From: Paramecium sonneborni | Taxonomy: Eukaryota > Ciliophora > Oligohymenophorea > Peniculida > Parameciidae | NCBI GenBank assembly: GCA_905182985.1 | Contig: CAJJDN010000016.1 | Coordinates: forward strand, 284,577-348,576 | DNA: 64,000 nucleotides | Direction: 5' to 3' | Shown: one piece after another, positions 1-13,641 of the stretch | Numbering within the stretch: position 1 is the first letter of the stretch | Layout: each line of letters opens with the position of its first letter | Translations under genes and position numbers: made by a program | Notes under the pieces: generated by a model | Database searches by the model: none | Told to the model about the DNA's origin: nothing | The model's input: only the letters and a program-made list of their open reading frames with translations

Positions 1-3
1 AAA

Positions 4-3000
4 ATGAAAACTAAAAATCGCACATCCAGATAAGATAGTAATGGGGAAGTAGTCTTTATCTTAAATAAAGTTATTTGTTAGGTTTTATATTCTTTCTTAG
101 GACCTTAAGATAGCTGGATACTGATAATAGTAACATTTCTATTATCTCTATGGCTTTTCAAAGTTTATAATATTGATGATCCTTATTATGATTGGGAAGT
201 AGGATTATTTTACAATGTAATTTCAACTTATTATTTATGGACTAATTCTTGGTTATTGATTTGTAAGATTTTGGAAAATACATCATTTAAAGGTGGTTTG
301 GTAGCATGGTTATTGGGAATTCCATTTATTGTTTCTATTATGGCATCATCTAGAAAATCAAAAATTGATATGCTTATAAGATAATCTAATAAGTTCAAAT
401 CAGGAGAAGAAATAAATAGTCATATTCGATATGTTTTATAATTGATATAAAATTAAGAGAAGGATAAGAATTCTTATATGTTATTGGTTGGATATATTGA
501 AAAACATAAGGAAACATGTAATCCTGATGAATGTTAATTAAAAGAGAAAAACAATAAAAAAATATAATAGAATAATTTTGAAGCTATAATATCTGGTCTT
601 TTAGCAGAATTAGATAAATTATTTTAATAGGGTTTAGAGAAATTTCCATAATCAACTTAATTGAGAATTTCTTATGCTTTCTTTTTGATTGAGAGATTGA
701 ATAATAAAAAGAAGGCTCATTAATAATTTTTAGAAGCTTAAAAATTTGGAAGACCTGCTTTTGATTAAGAATTTATTATTTATAAAAATAGTAAAGCAAT
801 GAATAGTAATTAAGAAAAGAAAGAATAAAATAATGATGTTATAAGTATGATAGAATTTGAAAATAATATGACTATTTGTGAAGACATGATGAAATTATCT
901 GCAAATTTACATAAAGAATTTTGGATAGAATTAAAAGAGGATTAACCTGATTTAAGAAAATTAAATGTTTTAGGATAAAGAATTAATAAAACTACTAATA
1001 TGATCAATGAAAGTTATGTAAAAATGTAAAAAATAAATCCAAATATATTTTAAACAATAAGAGTTTATGGTTTATTTTTAATATTTGTAACAAATGATAA
1101 ATTAAAAGGAAGATAATTTCTTAGATTAGCAAAATAAGTTTAATAATCATTAGCTTAAGTAGAAGATGAAGAATCATTCTCTTTAGAAAATAATTTGAAA
1201 CCTGCAATTAGTGTTAGTATGATTAAACATGGTGTAATAGTTGGAATGAATCAATTAGTTGTAAATCATCTTGGATATTCAAAATAAGAATTAATAGGAA
1301 AATCTATTAATTAATTAATGCCAAAAATGTATGGAGAACAACATAATGCTTATCTTTAATAATATTTAGAAAATGTTAAAAATAATCATATTGAAAGTGA
1401 TTACATAAATTTTGAATAAAGTAATTATTTTAAACATAAAAATGGATACATTGCTCCTATGAAATATAAAGTGATGTTAAATCTAGAATATTTATAATAT
1501 TTTGTGACTTTTGAATCTAATTTAGAATAATAGAATCTTGTTCATTTCATTATTGATGAAGATACAAAGATTTATGAATTATCAACTGGTGCTATCAATA
1601 TTTTTGGACTAGATAATAAAGCTGTATTGAATAGAGATATCAAATTAAATGATTTGATTCCTGATATAATGCATAAAGATAAATATGATATTCATTTTAG
1701 ATCTAACATAAAAAACGAAGAAAGTATCTAATTTTATTATTTTAGGATTACATTATTTGAGATGCTCAATTAAATATATATAAATAAGAATAGCTACTGA
1801 TGTTGATGAAAATCAATAACAATAATAATAATTTTACTAAATTACTTTTTAAAATATTGATAAAACAGAAGCTATGTAATCTAATAAAAAGAGTATCAAT
1901 CGTTAAAGTATAGATATTCTTAAATTAAATCCAACATTTTAAATATATTCTGCTCATTAGAGTTCTTCATTTATGTATGCAACTCAAACTAATTAATAAA
2001 ATTTAGATACTAATTTAGTATATTAAATGATGGCCAATTTCTAATAAGGACCTAGACCAGAAGAAATAGAATAAATTAATAATTATTAGAATAGAGAAGA
2101 AAAATAAATAATCACTATTGAATAAACTATTGGTGTTGATGATGTTATTAAAACTAGAAGATTAATCAATGGACAAATTGTGCCTATTGATGAAGAATTT
2201 GAAGAATAAATATTAAAGGAATTAGAAGAATAAGAATAAGATGATTCAATCTTTAAAAATAGAAATGATTTCTAAATTAATAATAGAGAATACAAGAATT
2301 TCTCAAAACAAAAATAATAATCAACTATTGTCAATGCTTTAAATACTAATCATAAACATAAATAAATCACAAAACTTAAATAGTATACTCTTTTTTATCT
2401 TATTTTTTTTATGGCATTTGCTATTTATTAATTTAGTGATAAATAAAATTTTTATGAATTTCAAAATGAATCATTAACTACTATGAATTATTGCTATTAA
2501 ATTAATTTTGAATTACTTAGATTATTTACAAGATCAATTGATCATATTTTAGTCTTAAAGAATTTTACATAATATAAATCTGAAGATATAAATTAAGATA
2601 TAAATAAAACAATAATCAACTTGAATGATATTACTTTAAAATCAGTTAAATATGATATCTTTAATGATTTATTAATGAAAGATGAAATTGATTTTATCAC
2701 TATCTAAAATGATTGGGTTTCTATATCTAGAAAAACAAGATTTGATTAAGCTATTATTCTTATGGAAACATATGCATTCAAATGGATCTCTAAAAATTCA
2801 GCTACATTAAATGATATAGAAATAGTTAATATTCTAACAAATTTTCATCCCACAATGACTTAAAAATTAGTTTAAATTAATACTTTCCTTTATGAACATG
2901 GATATGAAAAAGTTAAAGGATTGTAAACATCTTAAATTATCTAAATAATTTTAACTTTAATAATAAGCACATTCATTATTATCAGAGTAATAATGTTTAT

Positions 3001-4114
3001 GATTTAAGTTAAATAGCAAAGAGAAAACATTATGTTTTTATTTTTAGCTATACCAGATGAACATTTAAGTAATTTTTAAAAAAATTGTGAATAATTCTTA
3101 AAATAGTTTGTAAGTATAAAAGAATTGATTGCATAAACATATGATTTAGAGGCTTCCTCTGATGAAGAATAAGAAATAGAAATAAATACCTAAGTCTAAG
3201 AAATCAAAAAATAATAAGAAGATGATTTTGTAAATGAACAAAATAGAAAACAAGCTTAAAAATATAAAAAAGTGCTTCAGAAATATTAAAGTAATATCTT
3301 GAAAGGCCAACTTAATCTAGTCTTAAGTGTTATTTTAATAGGATGGATTATTTTAGGAAATACTCTCTTTTAATTTTTTGATTTGCTAAATTAACAATCA
3401 TTTCTAAAATTAATATGGCCTTAAAATTATCTGTATTAATAATTCACAATGAATTATATTGATCATTTAAATATATATAATCTTATGCTTTTGAATAGTA
3501 GTATATCAGCAAATGGAGAAAGCATAAAAGTAACAGCAAATAAACATCTGAGTGTTTTCAAAAATAATTAAGAGAATCTTAGGGAATTTAGTGTTTAAGT
3601 ATTTGATCAATTTGAAGAATTTACTTAATTATATAATACCATCTAATATTTTATGATTTGTGATCCAATCAAAGATCTCATAGGAGAAGAAGAATATAAT
3701 AAATGTGCTACATATATAAATACAACAAATTTACTTGGTATCATTGCTATTGAATAATATATGTATCAATTCTTTGAAAGAAGACAACGACCATATCTTA
3801 ACTTAACAGAAGATTTTCTAGATTCTCCTCAATTGAATGAATCACTATTATTCGAAATCAACTATTGTCTATTTAATTATATTGGTTATGCAATTGATTA
3901 CATGATTAAATAAGAAAATATTATGGTTGAAAATTATTTTCAATCATCAGTTAACTTATCATTATTATTGACCATCATCTATGTTATTGTCATGTTTTTC
4001 TTTTATATTCTTGTTGCTTTACGCTATTTCAACCAGATCAATAAAGAAGTAATAATTCAATTAATATTTATAGACAAATTAAACCATATAGATGTTAAAT
4101 ATGATTCCTATTGA
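4..4114 (+). CDS. Large multi-pass membrane protein with PAS domain
   Basis: Unrecognised as a named gene, but it fits the large ciliate class of polytopic membrane proteins with a cytosolic PAS sensor. Read with TAA/TAG=Gln it gives about 1362 residues and ends at TGA 4112-4114. One 22-nt intron (1724-1745) restores frame; without it the ORF stops at once. Two N-terminal hydrophobic segments lie near residues 45-62 and 80-115. A PAS-like module spans about 400-560 (AISVSMIKHGVIVGMNQLVV, then HLGYSKQELIGKSI and a second sensor half starting VHFIIDEDTKIYEL). A Gln/acidic linker leads to further hydrophobic segments near 785, 975, 1100 and 1315. The ATG is only 3 bases from the window edge, so an upstream start cannot be excluded. 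The ligand is unknown; a role in sensing is inferred from the PAS fold only. Confidence 0.75.
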
Positions 4115-4324
4115 AGTAATAAAATAAAATAAAAATCTTAGAGAATTTGTAATTGGATTAATTAAAATGATGGATAAACAATAATATAAATGAATTTTGA
4201 TCTAATGGGTTACTCTTAATTATTTGTTATTTTTTAAATTTTAAATTTCAAAGCAAAGAATTTTTATTTTAAACAATATAAAACAATATTACATACACAT
4301 TTTATATATCAGTAATGAGAAACT

Positions 4325-6053
4325 TCATACTTCAAATTCAAAAGAAAGATGAGCCAAACCATCTTTGTATTTGAGATTGAAATGCTTTTCTCTGAATCCT
4401 TCCCATAACAAAAATTTATTTAAATATATTGAAATTATTTAATTTTTCTATTATATCAGTATGTTTTTGTTGTTAATTAATTTTTAAATCTACTTTAAAA
4501 TTATCTTCTAATTCTCTCTAAGCGTTTAACTTAAATTTAAATTCAATTTTAATAATTTTTGTTAGGATTCCAAATCACAAATCTTTCCCATTAATGTAAT
4601 TTTTACTCTTTAAATATTTAGTATTGTCTTGCCTTTTATTTTTATATGTTGAAATTCATCAAAAATTTATGAAATACTCATTAAGATGCTAAAAAAATAA
4701 ATTTAATTAGTAAAAAATCCTTATAATTCTTTTTTTATCGTAATTTTAATTCTCTTTGAATATATTAAATTAATTTAATTACGAATCTAATTTGTTGAAA
4801 TCCAACTTTATGTAAACTTAAGATTTTAACCATTAAGTAATAAACGAATTTGTTAAAAATTAATCATTGAGTGTAAAATTTATAATTTAGTCTTTGCCGT
4901 TTTGATTTATTAAAAAAACTGCTTTAACAAATATATAAATATATTTTCTTTACATCTAACTTCTAATTCAAGTTATTTATTTTCATTTTTTAAATTTTAT
5001 TCAAATATTGCAATCACACAATATTCATCAGATAAAACTTACTATATCAATTTAACTTTATATGCTTTATGTAAAACATTTGATCGAACATCTACTTAAT
5101 GAGTAATAAATTTATATTATTCATTTTTTATTATAAGATCTCTTATCTCTTATTCTAAATTTTTTAATTTAATCTCATCTTTATCCAATTAATTATTTTC
5201 TATAACCATCTAAAGAATAATAATAATCATACATTTCTGAGCATTTCTCTAAATTCTTTATTATCTTAAATTTTTAATCTTGTCTTTGAAATATCATTTA
5301 TTTATAACAAAATTAATTAATCTTATTTTTAATCAAACTTAATAACAACGATCGATTAATCTAAAACTTAATCTATAATTTTAATCCATCTATTCTATTC
5401 TCTACTATCCCTAAATTAAAGTCGTTTAATTTTTTCATTTGTGTATTTCATAACTACTAAACCAATAAAAACCATAAATATAGTCGTACACATAGCTTAA
5501 TATTCTAATGTATTTGTAGGATAGTAAGTAACATATTAAATATAAATAGCTAGCAATGCAATTGCCTAAGGCCATATTTAATAACCTAGTTGCAAAATTG
5601 CTATATACATTTTAATAAAAGTTACCGAAATGAAAGTAGAATGCTTGAAATCCATAATACCAGTTATACTCATAACTAGCATCATAATCATAGTTTGGAT
5701 CTTCTGTTGTAGTGGGGAAAAAATTATCCAAATTCCAAATGTAAGCAATATAAATTTACAGTATTGGTAAAACATATTCATTCCATGCTGGATGAGATTT
5801 TATTATAAATCTCAGCAATACTATTGATAACATAAATGCTAGAATATTTGCTACAATTATTCCATTAAAAGTGTATTCTTAAAAGTAGTATAATATATAA
5901 GCTGTAAAAAATAGCTAAAATCAATATTATTTTTACTATTGTTTGTATCGAAAATAGTGTAAATTCTTACTTGATATAGTTTTATTACAAGTTTCTATAA
6001 TCGTTTTCAATACATTTCGATTTAAAATTTAGAGTGAATTTATTAATAATCAT
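4325..6053 (-). CDS. Membrane receptor with degenerate histidine-kinase-like C-terminus
   Basis: A 552-residue protein after removing introns at 5915-5936 (22 nt), 5601-5625 (25 nt) and 5210-5232 (23 nt). The N-terminal half is polytopic (for example IIVANILAFMLSIVLL and AIALLAIYIQYVTYY). A PAS-like stretch follows (WIKIIDQVLDQSIVVIKFD), then a long helical region and a C-terminal part where a sensor kinase would carry its ATPase domain. I see no normal HELRTPL box, Asn-box or glycine boxes, so catalysis is unlikely. Order and local similarity match the receptor at 16743-18848, so the two look like paralogs. The start is the first ATG before the membrane region. A receptor role is inference; the domain naming is tentative. 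Confidence 0.7.
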
Positions 6054-6537
6054 TATTTGAAGCTTATTTAATTTATTTATATTTTTTTAAAACTACTTTT
6101 AAATTGCTAATCATTTTATTTTACAAAAGGCATTTTCAAGTTGAAGGATGGAATAAATCAATTAAATATTTTTCTTATTTAAGAATAATTTTAATAAAAT
6201 CAACACAGTATAATTTATATTATTAATATTATTAATTTTATCATTTCTTAATTCCCAGAATAATAATCAGAAGAAAAAGCTTATATATTTTGGATTTTTT
6301 GGTTAAAATATAAAGAAAAGAAATTCTTAATGAAAATTTCAGTAACTCAATTAATAAAAATATTTTATTTAATGTAATTCACTTTGATTTTAACTATGTA
6401 AATCTGAATCTTCAATCTAAGTTACATAGATTACATCATTTAAATATTTGTTTATTCTTTGATGAATACATAATTTATTTTTTTCTCTTTTTTGCCATAT
6501 TTTAATTGATAATTATTTATAAAAGGTATTGTATTAA
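6054..6537. other. Intergenic, nothing recognised
   Basis: A 484-bp A+T-rich spacer between two divergent genes (start codons at 6053 minus and 6538 plus). It presumably holds both promoters, but I see no motif I can name. Confidence 0.5.
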
Positions 6538-6843
6538 ATGTACAAAGAATTAGAGGCAGCAATAAATAATATTGATTTGTAGACAGAAAAACAATTAAAA
6601 TTCACAATATCCAAGTTGATCACAGCATTTTCAATTTGTGTGGAAAATGATAGAAAAGATTGTAAAAAGTTTTCAACTTTATTTGATCCATTAAAACAAT
6701 CTCTTGATCAAGAAAAATAAGGACTTTATAAATGCGTAAATGAAAATTAATCTACATATTAATAATGCATACAGAATTTTTAGAAAAAGTCAATCTCAAT
6801 AATTTTGCAATAATTGTCAAAAATTGAAAAATAGATAGAGTGA
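6538..6843 (+). CDS. Small Cys-containing protein of unknown function
   Basis: An intronless ORF of 101 codons from ATG 6538 to TGA 6841-6843. The product begins MYKELEAAINNIDLQTEKQL and is hydrophilic and helical, with four cysteines (CVENDRKDC, YKCVNE, QQCIQ). The spacing suggests a small helical, possibly disulfide- or metal-stabilised fold, but no family is recognised. It has five in-frame TAA/TAG Gln codons before the only TGA, which supports real coding under the ciliate code. There is no signal peptide or membrane segment. Confidence 0.55.
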
Positions 6844-7231
6844 TTTAGTTTGAAAATTATTATTACATGTAAAGAGTTCAGTAAATGTTTAAAGTTTTAT
6901 CAAATATATTTATTTCTTTATTTTTAATAATGTTTAATTTCTCTCTCAAAATTTAGAGTGTTCTCTTATTTTATAAAATAGATAAAAAATTTTAGTCTTT
7001 GTGCATTATATGAATTTAATAAATTATATATGAAAACACTATTTTATTTTGTAGATTAGCTATTTATAAGAGATAAATAATTGACAAATATAATAAAAAT
7101 GATAATATTTAATTAAGAAGTAAAGATGATCAACAATAAATTCATATTAACATTATGCTTTTATTAAATTTAAGAAAAAAATGAATAAATATTTAAATAA
7201 ATCTATATAGATTATATATGAAATAAGTAAG
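6844..7231. other. Intergenic, nothing recognised
   Basis: A 388-bp A+T-rich stretch between the 3' ends of two convergent genes. No coding frame with a plausible start was found. Confidence 0.5.
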
Positions 7232-8483
7232 TCAAAAACAAAGAACTTTTTTAATATTAAAGAGATTAAGAAAATATTGAGTAGTTACATCGAATTCTGG
7301 GTATTAGATAATTTCAATGCTGTCTTATTTAAACTTTGCATATTGAATTTAATCATCTTTTTCATAAAGTCCTTTTATTTTTTATTCTAAAATAGCAAAA
7401 TGCTATTAAATTGATTAAATTCTTTTCTCAATATCAGTTTCATAATATTCTTTTTCAAAATTATTATTTAATGAGGCTAAAAGAATAAGACTGCTTTCAG
7501 AATTTGATAAAGTAGTAATTTTTTTCATAAAAGTCTAAAATATATCTTTAATATCCAATTTAATATTTAAATATAATTTTTCTAATGTAGCAACAATATA
7601 TTTATATTGTTAAAAGCAATTTTCTTTGAAATTTTTATCCTTGATATATTCACATTAACAAAGCCATAACTGTTAATTATTCCAATTTTAATATAAAGTT
7701 TTAACTCCATTAATGTAAGCATAAACTTAATTTATTTTTATTCTTGATAATCCATCAACTTAAACTTGATATCCTTTGTTTGTTTTTTTAATACTTTTGA
7801 TTTAAACTAAATCTCCATTAATTAAATCACTAGAAACTATAAAATTTCCTGATCCAGAGCTAACCATTTTTATCATTTCTTAATATCTAAATTCTAAAAA
7901 TTGAAATTCTGTTGATCCATTAATAATAACTGATTAATCATAATGAAAGAGTGGTATGCCAAATATATTATCATTTTAAAAACTTGAATCAATTTATTAT
8001 TCTTCCTCCATTTTAAATTCTTTGAAATACCAATCTATAAGATCTTTATATTTCTAATTTGTATTGACTTTGATATTAAAACAATAATCTGAACATGCTG
8101 GACATAATAGTTCATCTTTTAAATTTTCTTCTATGCATTTTTAACAAAACATATGTTAACAAGACAGTACCACTGGATTTATTGGAGTTAAACCACAACA
8201 AAGGCATATAATTAATGAGGGAAATTCATTTAATAAACCTAATTTAATGATCAATCATACTTTAAGTTCCCTCATTTTCATAAATTTATTGAACAATAGG
8301 CAATAATTCATCAATTTTATTATTGCTAAGCAATGCAGGTTTACGACATAAAGGACATGCACAATATTCTTATGTTTCAAAAGAATTTTAGATGCAATTT
8401 TAGCAAAAAGTATGTCCACAGCTCAATGAGACTGGATTTTTTAAATTCTATAAGCATATTGAGCATTAAAGGATGAATTTCAT
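7232..8483 (-). CDS. Two-RING plus LON-domain E3 ubiquitin ligase (LONRF-like)
   Basis: A 409-residue protein with one 22-nt intron (8239-8260) between its two zinc fingers. RING 1 starts at residue 7 (CSICLQNLKNPVSLSCGHTF, then C..C and CPLC). RING 2 lies near residues 88-128 (CLCC, CQHMFCQKC, CPAC). A LON-substrate-binding-like domain follows from about residue 160 (FGIPLFHYDQ, then FLEFRYQEMI, the counterpart of the usual LPLF..FEPRY motif). RING-LON proteins (LONRF family) are predicted E3 ligases in protein quality control; activity here is inferred. The family normally has TPR repeats between or before the RINGs, and I see none. The start is the first Met, five residues before the first Cys pair. 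Confidence 0.85.
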
Positions 8484-9026
8484 AAATAAAAATATCAAAC
8501 AAATTCTTGAAAAATCATGGTTTATTTATAAGAATTTTTAAGAATTTTATTATTCTCAGGAATGATATTGTTCTAAGATCCTCTTCTATTATATTTATGT
8601 AAATCATAAAATTAAGTATTTCATTATCATATTCTTGTCATTTCACTAGATTATTTTTGTTTTTTAAATAATATATCTGAATTCCATCTTTTAATTTAGA
8701 ATTAAAAATTATCCATTTGTTAAAGAATGAACTGAATGATTCTGAAATAATAACAAGATTCATAAAAAAGTACAAGAATTCTCAATTATGTCTAGTCGAT
8801 CTATTAATTAAATAATTATTATTGATTAATACATTCTATTATTAAAATTAGAAAAAATAAGATGAAAATTATTAATAAATATGAGATATTTATTTTAAAT
8901 CTAAAATTCTAGTATGATTATCTATAAATATTTAGTTCCTAAATGTAGTTTTGGGAAATATAAATATTTTATAAATTAATTCAACGATTGTATTATATTT
9001 TTAATTTAAAATTTGAAGTAGTATAA
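8484..9026. other. Intergenic, nothing recognised
   Basis: A 543-bp A+T-rich spacer between the divergent LONRF-like and CKS1 genes. No convincing ORF or RNA motif was seen. Confidence 0.5.
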
Positions 9027-9328
9027 ATGCCTCATTATCCAGAGGAGATAGAATATTCTGACAAATATTTTGATGATTATTATGAATATAGGCATGTAAT
9101 CTTACCCAAACACATATTTAAAAAAATTACAAAAGGTAAAATAACTACTTAAATTTAGGAAAATTGTTAAATGAAATGGAATGGAGAGCAATAGGAGTCT
9201 AACAATCTAGAGGATGGGTTCATTATGAAACTCATAGACCTGAACCACACATTCTATTATTTAGACGACCTAAAAATACTGATCCAAATACTGGTTTACC
9301 ACCTCCCGGATTTAGTGCGCCATATTGA
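9027..9328 (+). CDS. CKS1: Cyclin-dependent kinase regulatory subunit CKS1
   Basis: A 92-residue protein after removing a 23-nt intron (9136-9158). Residues 1-20 read [20 protein letters not shown], followed by [43 protein letters not shown] and a short Pro-rich tail. These are the hallmark CKS blocks: SDKY.D..YEYRHV.LP forms the anion-binding pocket, and [16 protein letters not shown] contains the beta-hinge. The length matches the family (79-150). CKS proteins bind CDKs and help processive phosphorylation and cyclin turnover in the cell cycle, in nucleus and cytoplasm. No key residue is missing. Confidence in family is very high. Confidence 0.97.
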
Positions 9329-9839
9329 TAGTTAAATAATGAATATTTAAAATTAACAAAAGAACACTAAATTAGATTCAACCAAGATAAAGGGTTCCTA
9401 ATATTGATTCATTTTATCTCTTATTTTCTTACTAATCTATACTTCAAAAAACAAAGGTTCTTTAAAATTTTAAACTATTTTTATCAATTTTATACTTTTT
9501 ATTTAGCAAAAAAATAAAATCAAGGCTATTTATGTTTTCTTCTCTTGTGTATTAACTAATTAATAAAAATGTTATGATGGAGTTAAAAATAACTAAAGTT
9601 TTATGATAAAAATTTTATATGAAAGCAATTTTATGTATAAAATTTCATCATTTATTTTATAAATAGCTTATAATTCATTTAATAAGTATTAATTTGTATG
9701 ATTCAATTCTTTAGGAATGAAACTAATATTTTTGGATTGCAAAGTTTATTTTTTAATATATTGAATGTAAATTTATATAAAACGGACAGTTGTTCTGTTT
9801 TTGTATTTATTAACTGTAAATATACAATGTCTACCTGGA
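9329..9839. other. Intergenic, nothing recognised
   Basis: A 511-bp A+T-rich spacer between CKS1 and the next plus-strand gene. Nothing identifiable. Confidence 0.5.
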
Positions 9840-12800
9840 ATGCTAAGTGAATCCTAAGTTATTGCAAATAAATTACAATGCTAATTATCAAAATCAGTAC
9901 CTGAATTATTGTAGATTGAAAGTATTAATAAAAATGAATATGGAATTTTCAGAATAAAAAAAGAACACTTAATAAAATTTGATGAATTTAGTGATTACAC
10001 CCTTGATTAAGATGTTTTAGTGTACATAGATAAGAAAGTGAGAAATTAATATATTGTAAGATTGCTTAATATCATTTTAGATGAAACTTAAATATGAAAA
10101 GAATTTCGATGTTGAATAATATGTTATAGAAGGTAGGAACTATGTCTACATTAGAACCCAATTAGTAAATATGTAGAACAAAAAAGAGATAATAAATTTG
10201 CATTTGTTAAATATTTATTAATAAGGCTCAATTAAATAACTTATATAAGAAACTCTAAATGGAGTTTAGTTTAGCTTCAAATTTATAGACTAATAAGATT
10301 ATTTTGTTTAGATAATATTTGCTACTTTATTTGAGAATGAATTTAAAGGAACAAATTTGTAAGTGGCTAATCTAGTCTAAGAAATTTAAAAAAACTACAT
10401 GTCTTGCTCAATAAATGAATGTAAAAAGGATAAGGAATTTTCTTTATCGCTTTAAAACATATAATTTTAATAAATACCTCCTTTATTTATAAAAGAATGT
10501 AAATATAAATAAATATGGCTAGGTTCTCTAAAGACATCCTAATCAATTTAATATTATTAATAAATCAATTCTATCTATGCAGCAAATATTGAATTAGAGA
10601 AAGATGAAATTCAGTTTAATATAGACTTTACATTAGAATGTATAAAACTTATGAGCTCAAATGAAGAAAGAAATCATATAAAAATGGAATATGATTAATA
10701 CTTTTGCATTAACAATTTAATCTATCATTTTAGATTTATTTCAAGTAGATAATTAATCATTAATTTAAGTTAGTTCAAAATTATTAAAGATTTAACTATT
10801 ATGTTATACTCCTGTAAGTTAAAAATGATATAAACCAAAATAAATTAATAGAAGATCTATTTAATTTAATCCTAAACTTGAAATGTTAAAAAGAAATTTA
10901 AATAACCAATGATAATTTAGAAAAATTAATATAAATGAATTCCTCATTTATTTAATAACAATAGAATTAAAACAATAAAGAATTAAAAACTTAAGATAAT
11001 TATGATACCAAGGTTTTTGTTGAAGAAAATATTAATATTTAGATAGATGAAGAATATTAGTAGATTAATAAATAATCAAAATTATTATAACCTAATAATG
11101 ATGAAAACAGTGAGAGTTTGCAATTTATATAAATCAACTAATCATTTGGAAGTACTCCATAATTATTAGAAATAAAATAGGATTTACCATTAGAAGAAGA
11201 TTAAATTAATGTAGAATAACAGTAATTTGAGATGAAATAAATAATAAATGATGACATTTTTGATTAGCCATTATAATTAGAAGAATAATAACATTAATAA
11301 AGGCTAAATTAGGTAAATTAATATGAGAAAAAGACTTAGGAAATTGAAGAATCTATCAATTTTGAAAAGTCTGATAATTAATAGTATCAAGATTAGAAAA
11401 TAGAAAATGTAGTTTTTGATGAGTATAATCAATAACAATAATAAAAATAAGATTTAGAATATCCAATACATTAAAGTAATTTAAATAAATAAAGTAATAA
11501 AGAAGAAGTTTTAAAATAGGATAAAAATGTGATAAAAAATTAAAGTTATGAAAATCATTAAAATAGATATAAAATATAAGATAATTATGATGAATATTAA
11601 AGTCATTAAAGACATCATCATCGACATCACAGTGAATAATATAGAGGTACTTAATATGAATATGATTAATTATATGAAGAATAAGAATAAGAATAAGAAA
11701 GACATCACCATCATCACCATCATCACCATCATCATTAATTTCATCATCACAATTATTAATATGATAATGAATTCAAAGAAAATGAGAATTAAAATTTAAG
11801 AGGATTTGGGGTTGATTCAAAAAGAAATAATTTAAGAGGTAGAAATAATAGAGATTATTCATTGTCTGATAATAACAATCCAGAGATTATAGATAGAATA
11901 ATAATAGAGTATAATTTTTAATAGAGAGAAAATGATGATACTTAATAATAATAGGGAAATTCATAAAAAAAAGATCATAAAAAAGAAAATCCAATAGCTG
12001 GTCCAAAAAAATAGTAAATATAATATGATAAAGATTAAACATAATCATAAAATAATGATAGTAATGAAAATAATAAATCAAATAATAAACCTTTAAGTAA
12101 AAAAAAAAAGATATAAGAAGAAGAAGATGATGAATAAGAAAATGATAATAAAACATAATAAGATAAACCAAAAACATTATCTGCTTAAAAATAAAATAAT
12201 AAAGATAAAGATAATTAATAATAATAAAAAGTAAGAGACACTAATAAAACAAATAAGGAAGAATCAGATTAAAAGGAAGAAGAAGAAATAGATTAAGATA
12301 ATACAAATACTGAGGATGATGAAGATAAAAAGATTAAATAAAAGAAAAAGTAAAATGATTCAGATGATAAAGATAATGAAGATGAAAATTAAAATAAGGA
12401 TGAAATAGAAGAATCTAATGAAAGAGAGTAAAATAAAGAAGAAGATATATAAGAATAAGATGAATAAGAATAAGATGAATAAAATGAAGAAGATTAAAAT
12501 AATTAATAAAAATAAAAGAAATCTAAAACAAAAAAATAATAAAATAAAGAAAAAGATGATAATAAAAAATAAAAATAGAGTAAAAAAGAATCTAAGAAAT
12601 AATAAGATGAAGAGGAAGAAAATGTTGAAAATGAGAATGAAGATGAATTATATGATTTTAATGGAAGATATATTCCAAATGATCCATTTTATGAACATCG
12701 TAAATCAAAAAGAGGTAGATATCCTTTTAATTATCCTACAAATGATCCATATTAAGAAATATTTGGAAATGAAAGATTTTGGAGATATGAAACAATGAAA

Positions 12801-13624
12801 AGATAATAAGTTAGATATCCATTTAATGGTTATCCTTATAGACATAGAAAATAAACAGTTGATCATTCACCATTTCCTCATGTTAATTCTTATTATAAAA
12901 TGCATCCATTTTAATAATAAACTTATCATTGTTCACCTTGGGTTGGAAGAGACTTTTATCCAGATACTGGTTATGGAATGAGTAGAGTTACAGCTGCATA
13001 TAAAGGTAGATATACAGATCCTGATTAAGTGTTAAGAGATTTAACTATTAAATAATAATAATAAAAATAATGGAAAACATCTGTCTAATAATATAGAGAT
13101 TAAGTTGGATATAAATATGCTGATTATGATCTAGATTTTTAACCACATTATTCTTAATCATATGAAGATATTATCTAATAATATCCTGATTATGATCATA
13201 CTATATTTGATTCCACTTAATTTTAACCTTATGAAGATAAATCAAATAAAACTCATGATTTCTTAAATGATCCATCATTTTAATTTAGATAAGGAAAAAA
13301 ACCATTAGATAAAAAAAATTAAATTACGACATTCAATCCTCAATAATTTGATGAAAATGATTGTTTTGTAGTCTATGATTAATGCAATTTCTAAGGTAAT
13401 AGATTAGATTTATGTGGAGAATATCCAGATATCCCATAATATATTAATGGGTTTAAAATATTCTCTTTTATTGTTCCAGATAATCTATCAATTAGATTTT
13501 TTCAATCTACAGATTTTTAAAGTATTTTTATATAATAAATTCATTAGATAATATTGAAAATGTTGAAGGAACTTCTGATTGTTTAAAAGTACCATATGAA
13601 TTGGTTCCAAATATATAATAATGA
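9840..13624 (+). CDS. Giant Gln/Asn/His-rich protein with crystallin-like C-terminal motif
   Basis: A predicted 1231 residues using introns 10056-10080 (25 nt), 10814-10851 (38 nt, unusually long for this genome) and 13522-13547 (26 nt). Residues about 1-320 look folded. Then comes a very long disordered tract: poly-Gln runs, a histidine cluster near 11700-11750 (HHHHHHHHHHHQFHHH), and alternating Lys/Glu/Asp/Gln blocks to about 12650. A Tyr/Pro-rich part follows. The last 90 residues contain CFVVYDQCNFQGNRLDLCGE, KIFSFIVPDNLSIRFF and DCLKVPYEL, resembling a beta/gamma-crystallin-type motif as found in some ciliate secretory-granule proteins. No signal peptide is evident, so the granule idea is weak. 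The two halves could be separate genes if the 38-nt intron is wrong. Confidence 0.7.
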
Positions 13625-13641
13625 ATACGAATTTAATATAA

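Noticed and set aside
11548..12798. Lys/Ile-rich ORFs in standard code on both strands
   Set aside because: They are off-frame readings of the Gln/His/Lys-rich tract of the large gene at 9840-13624.
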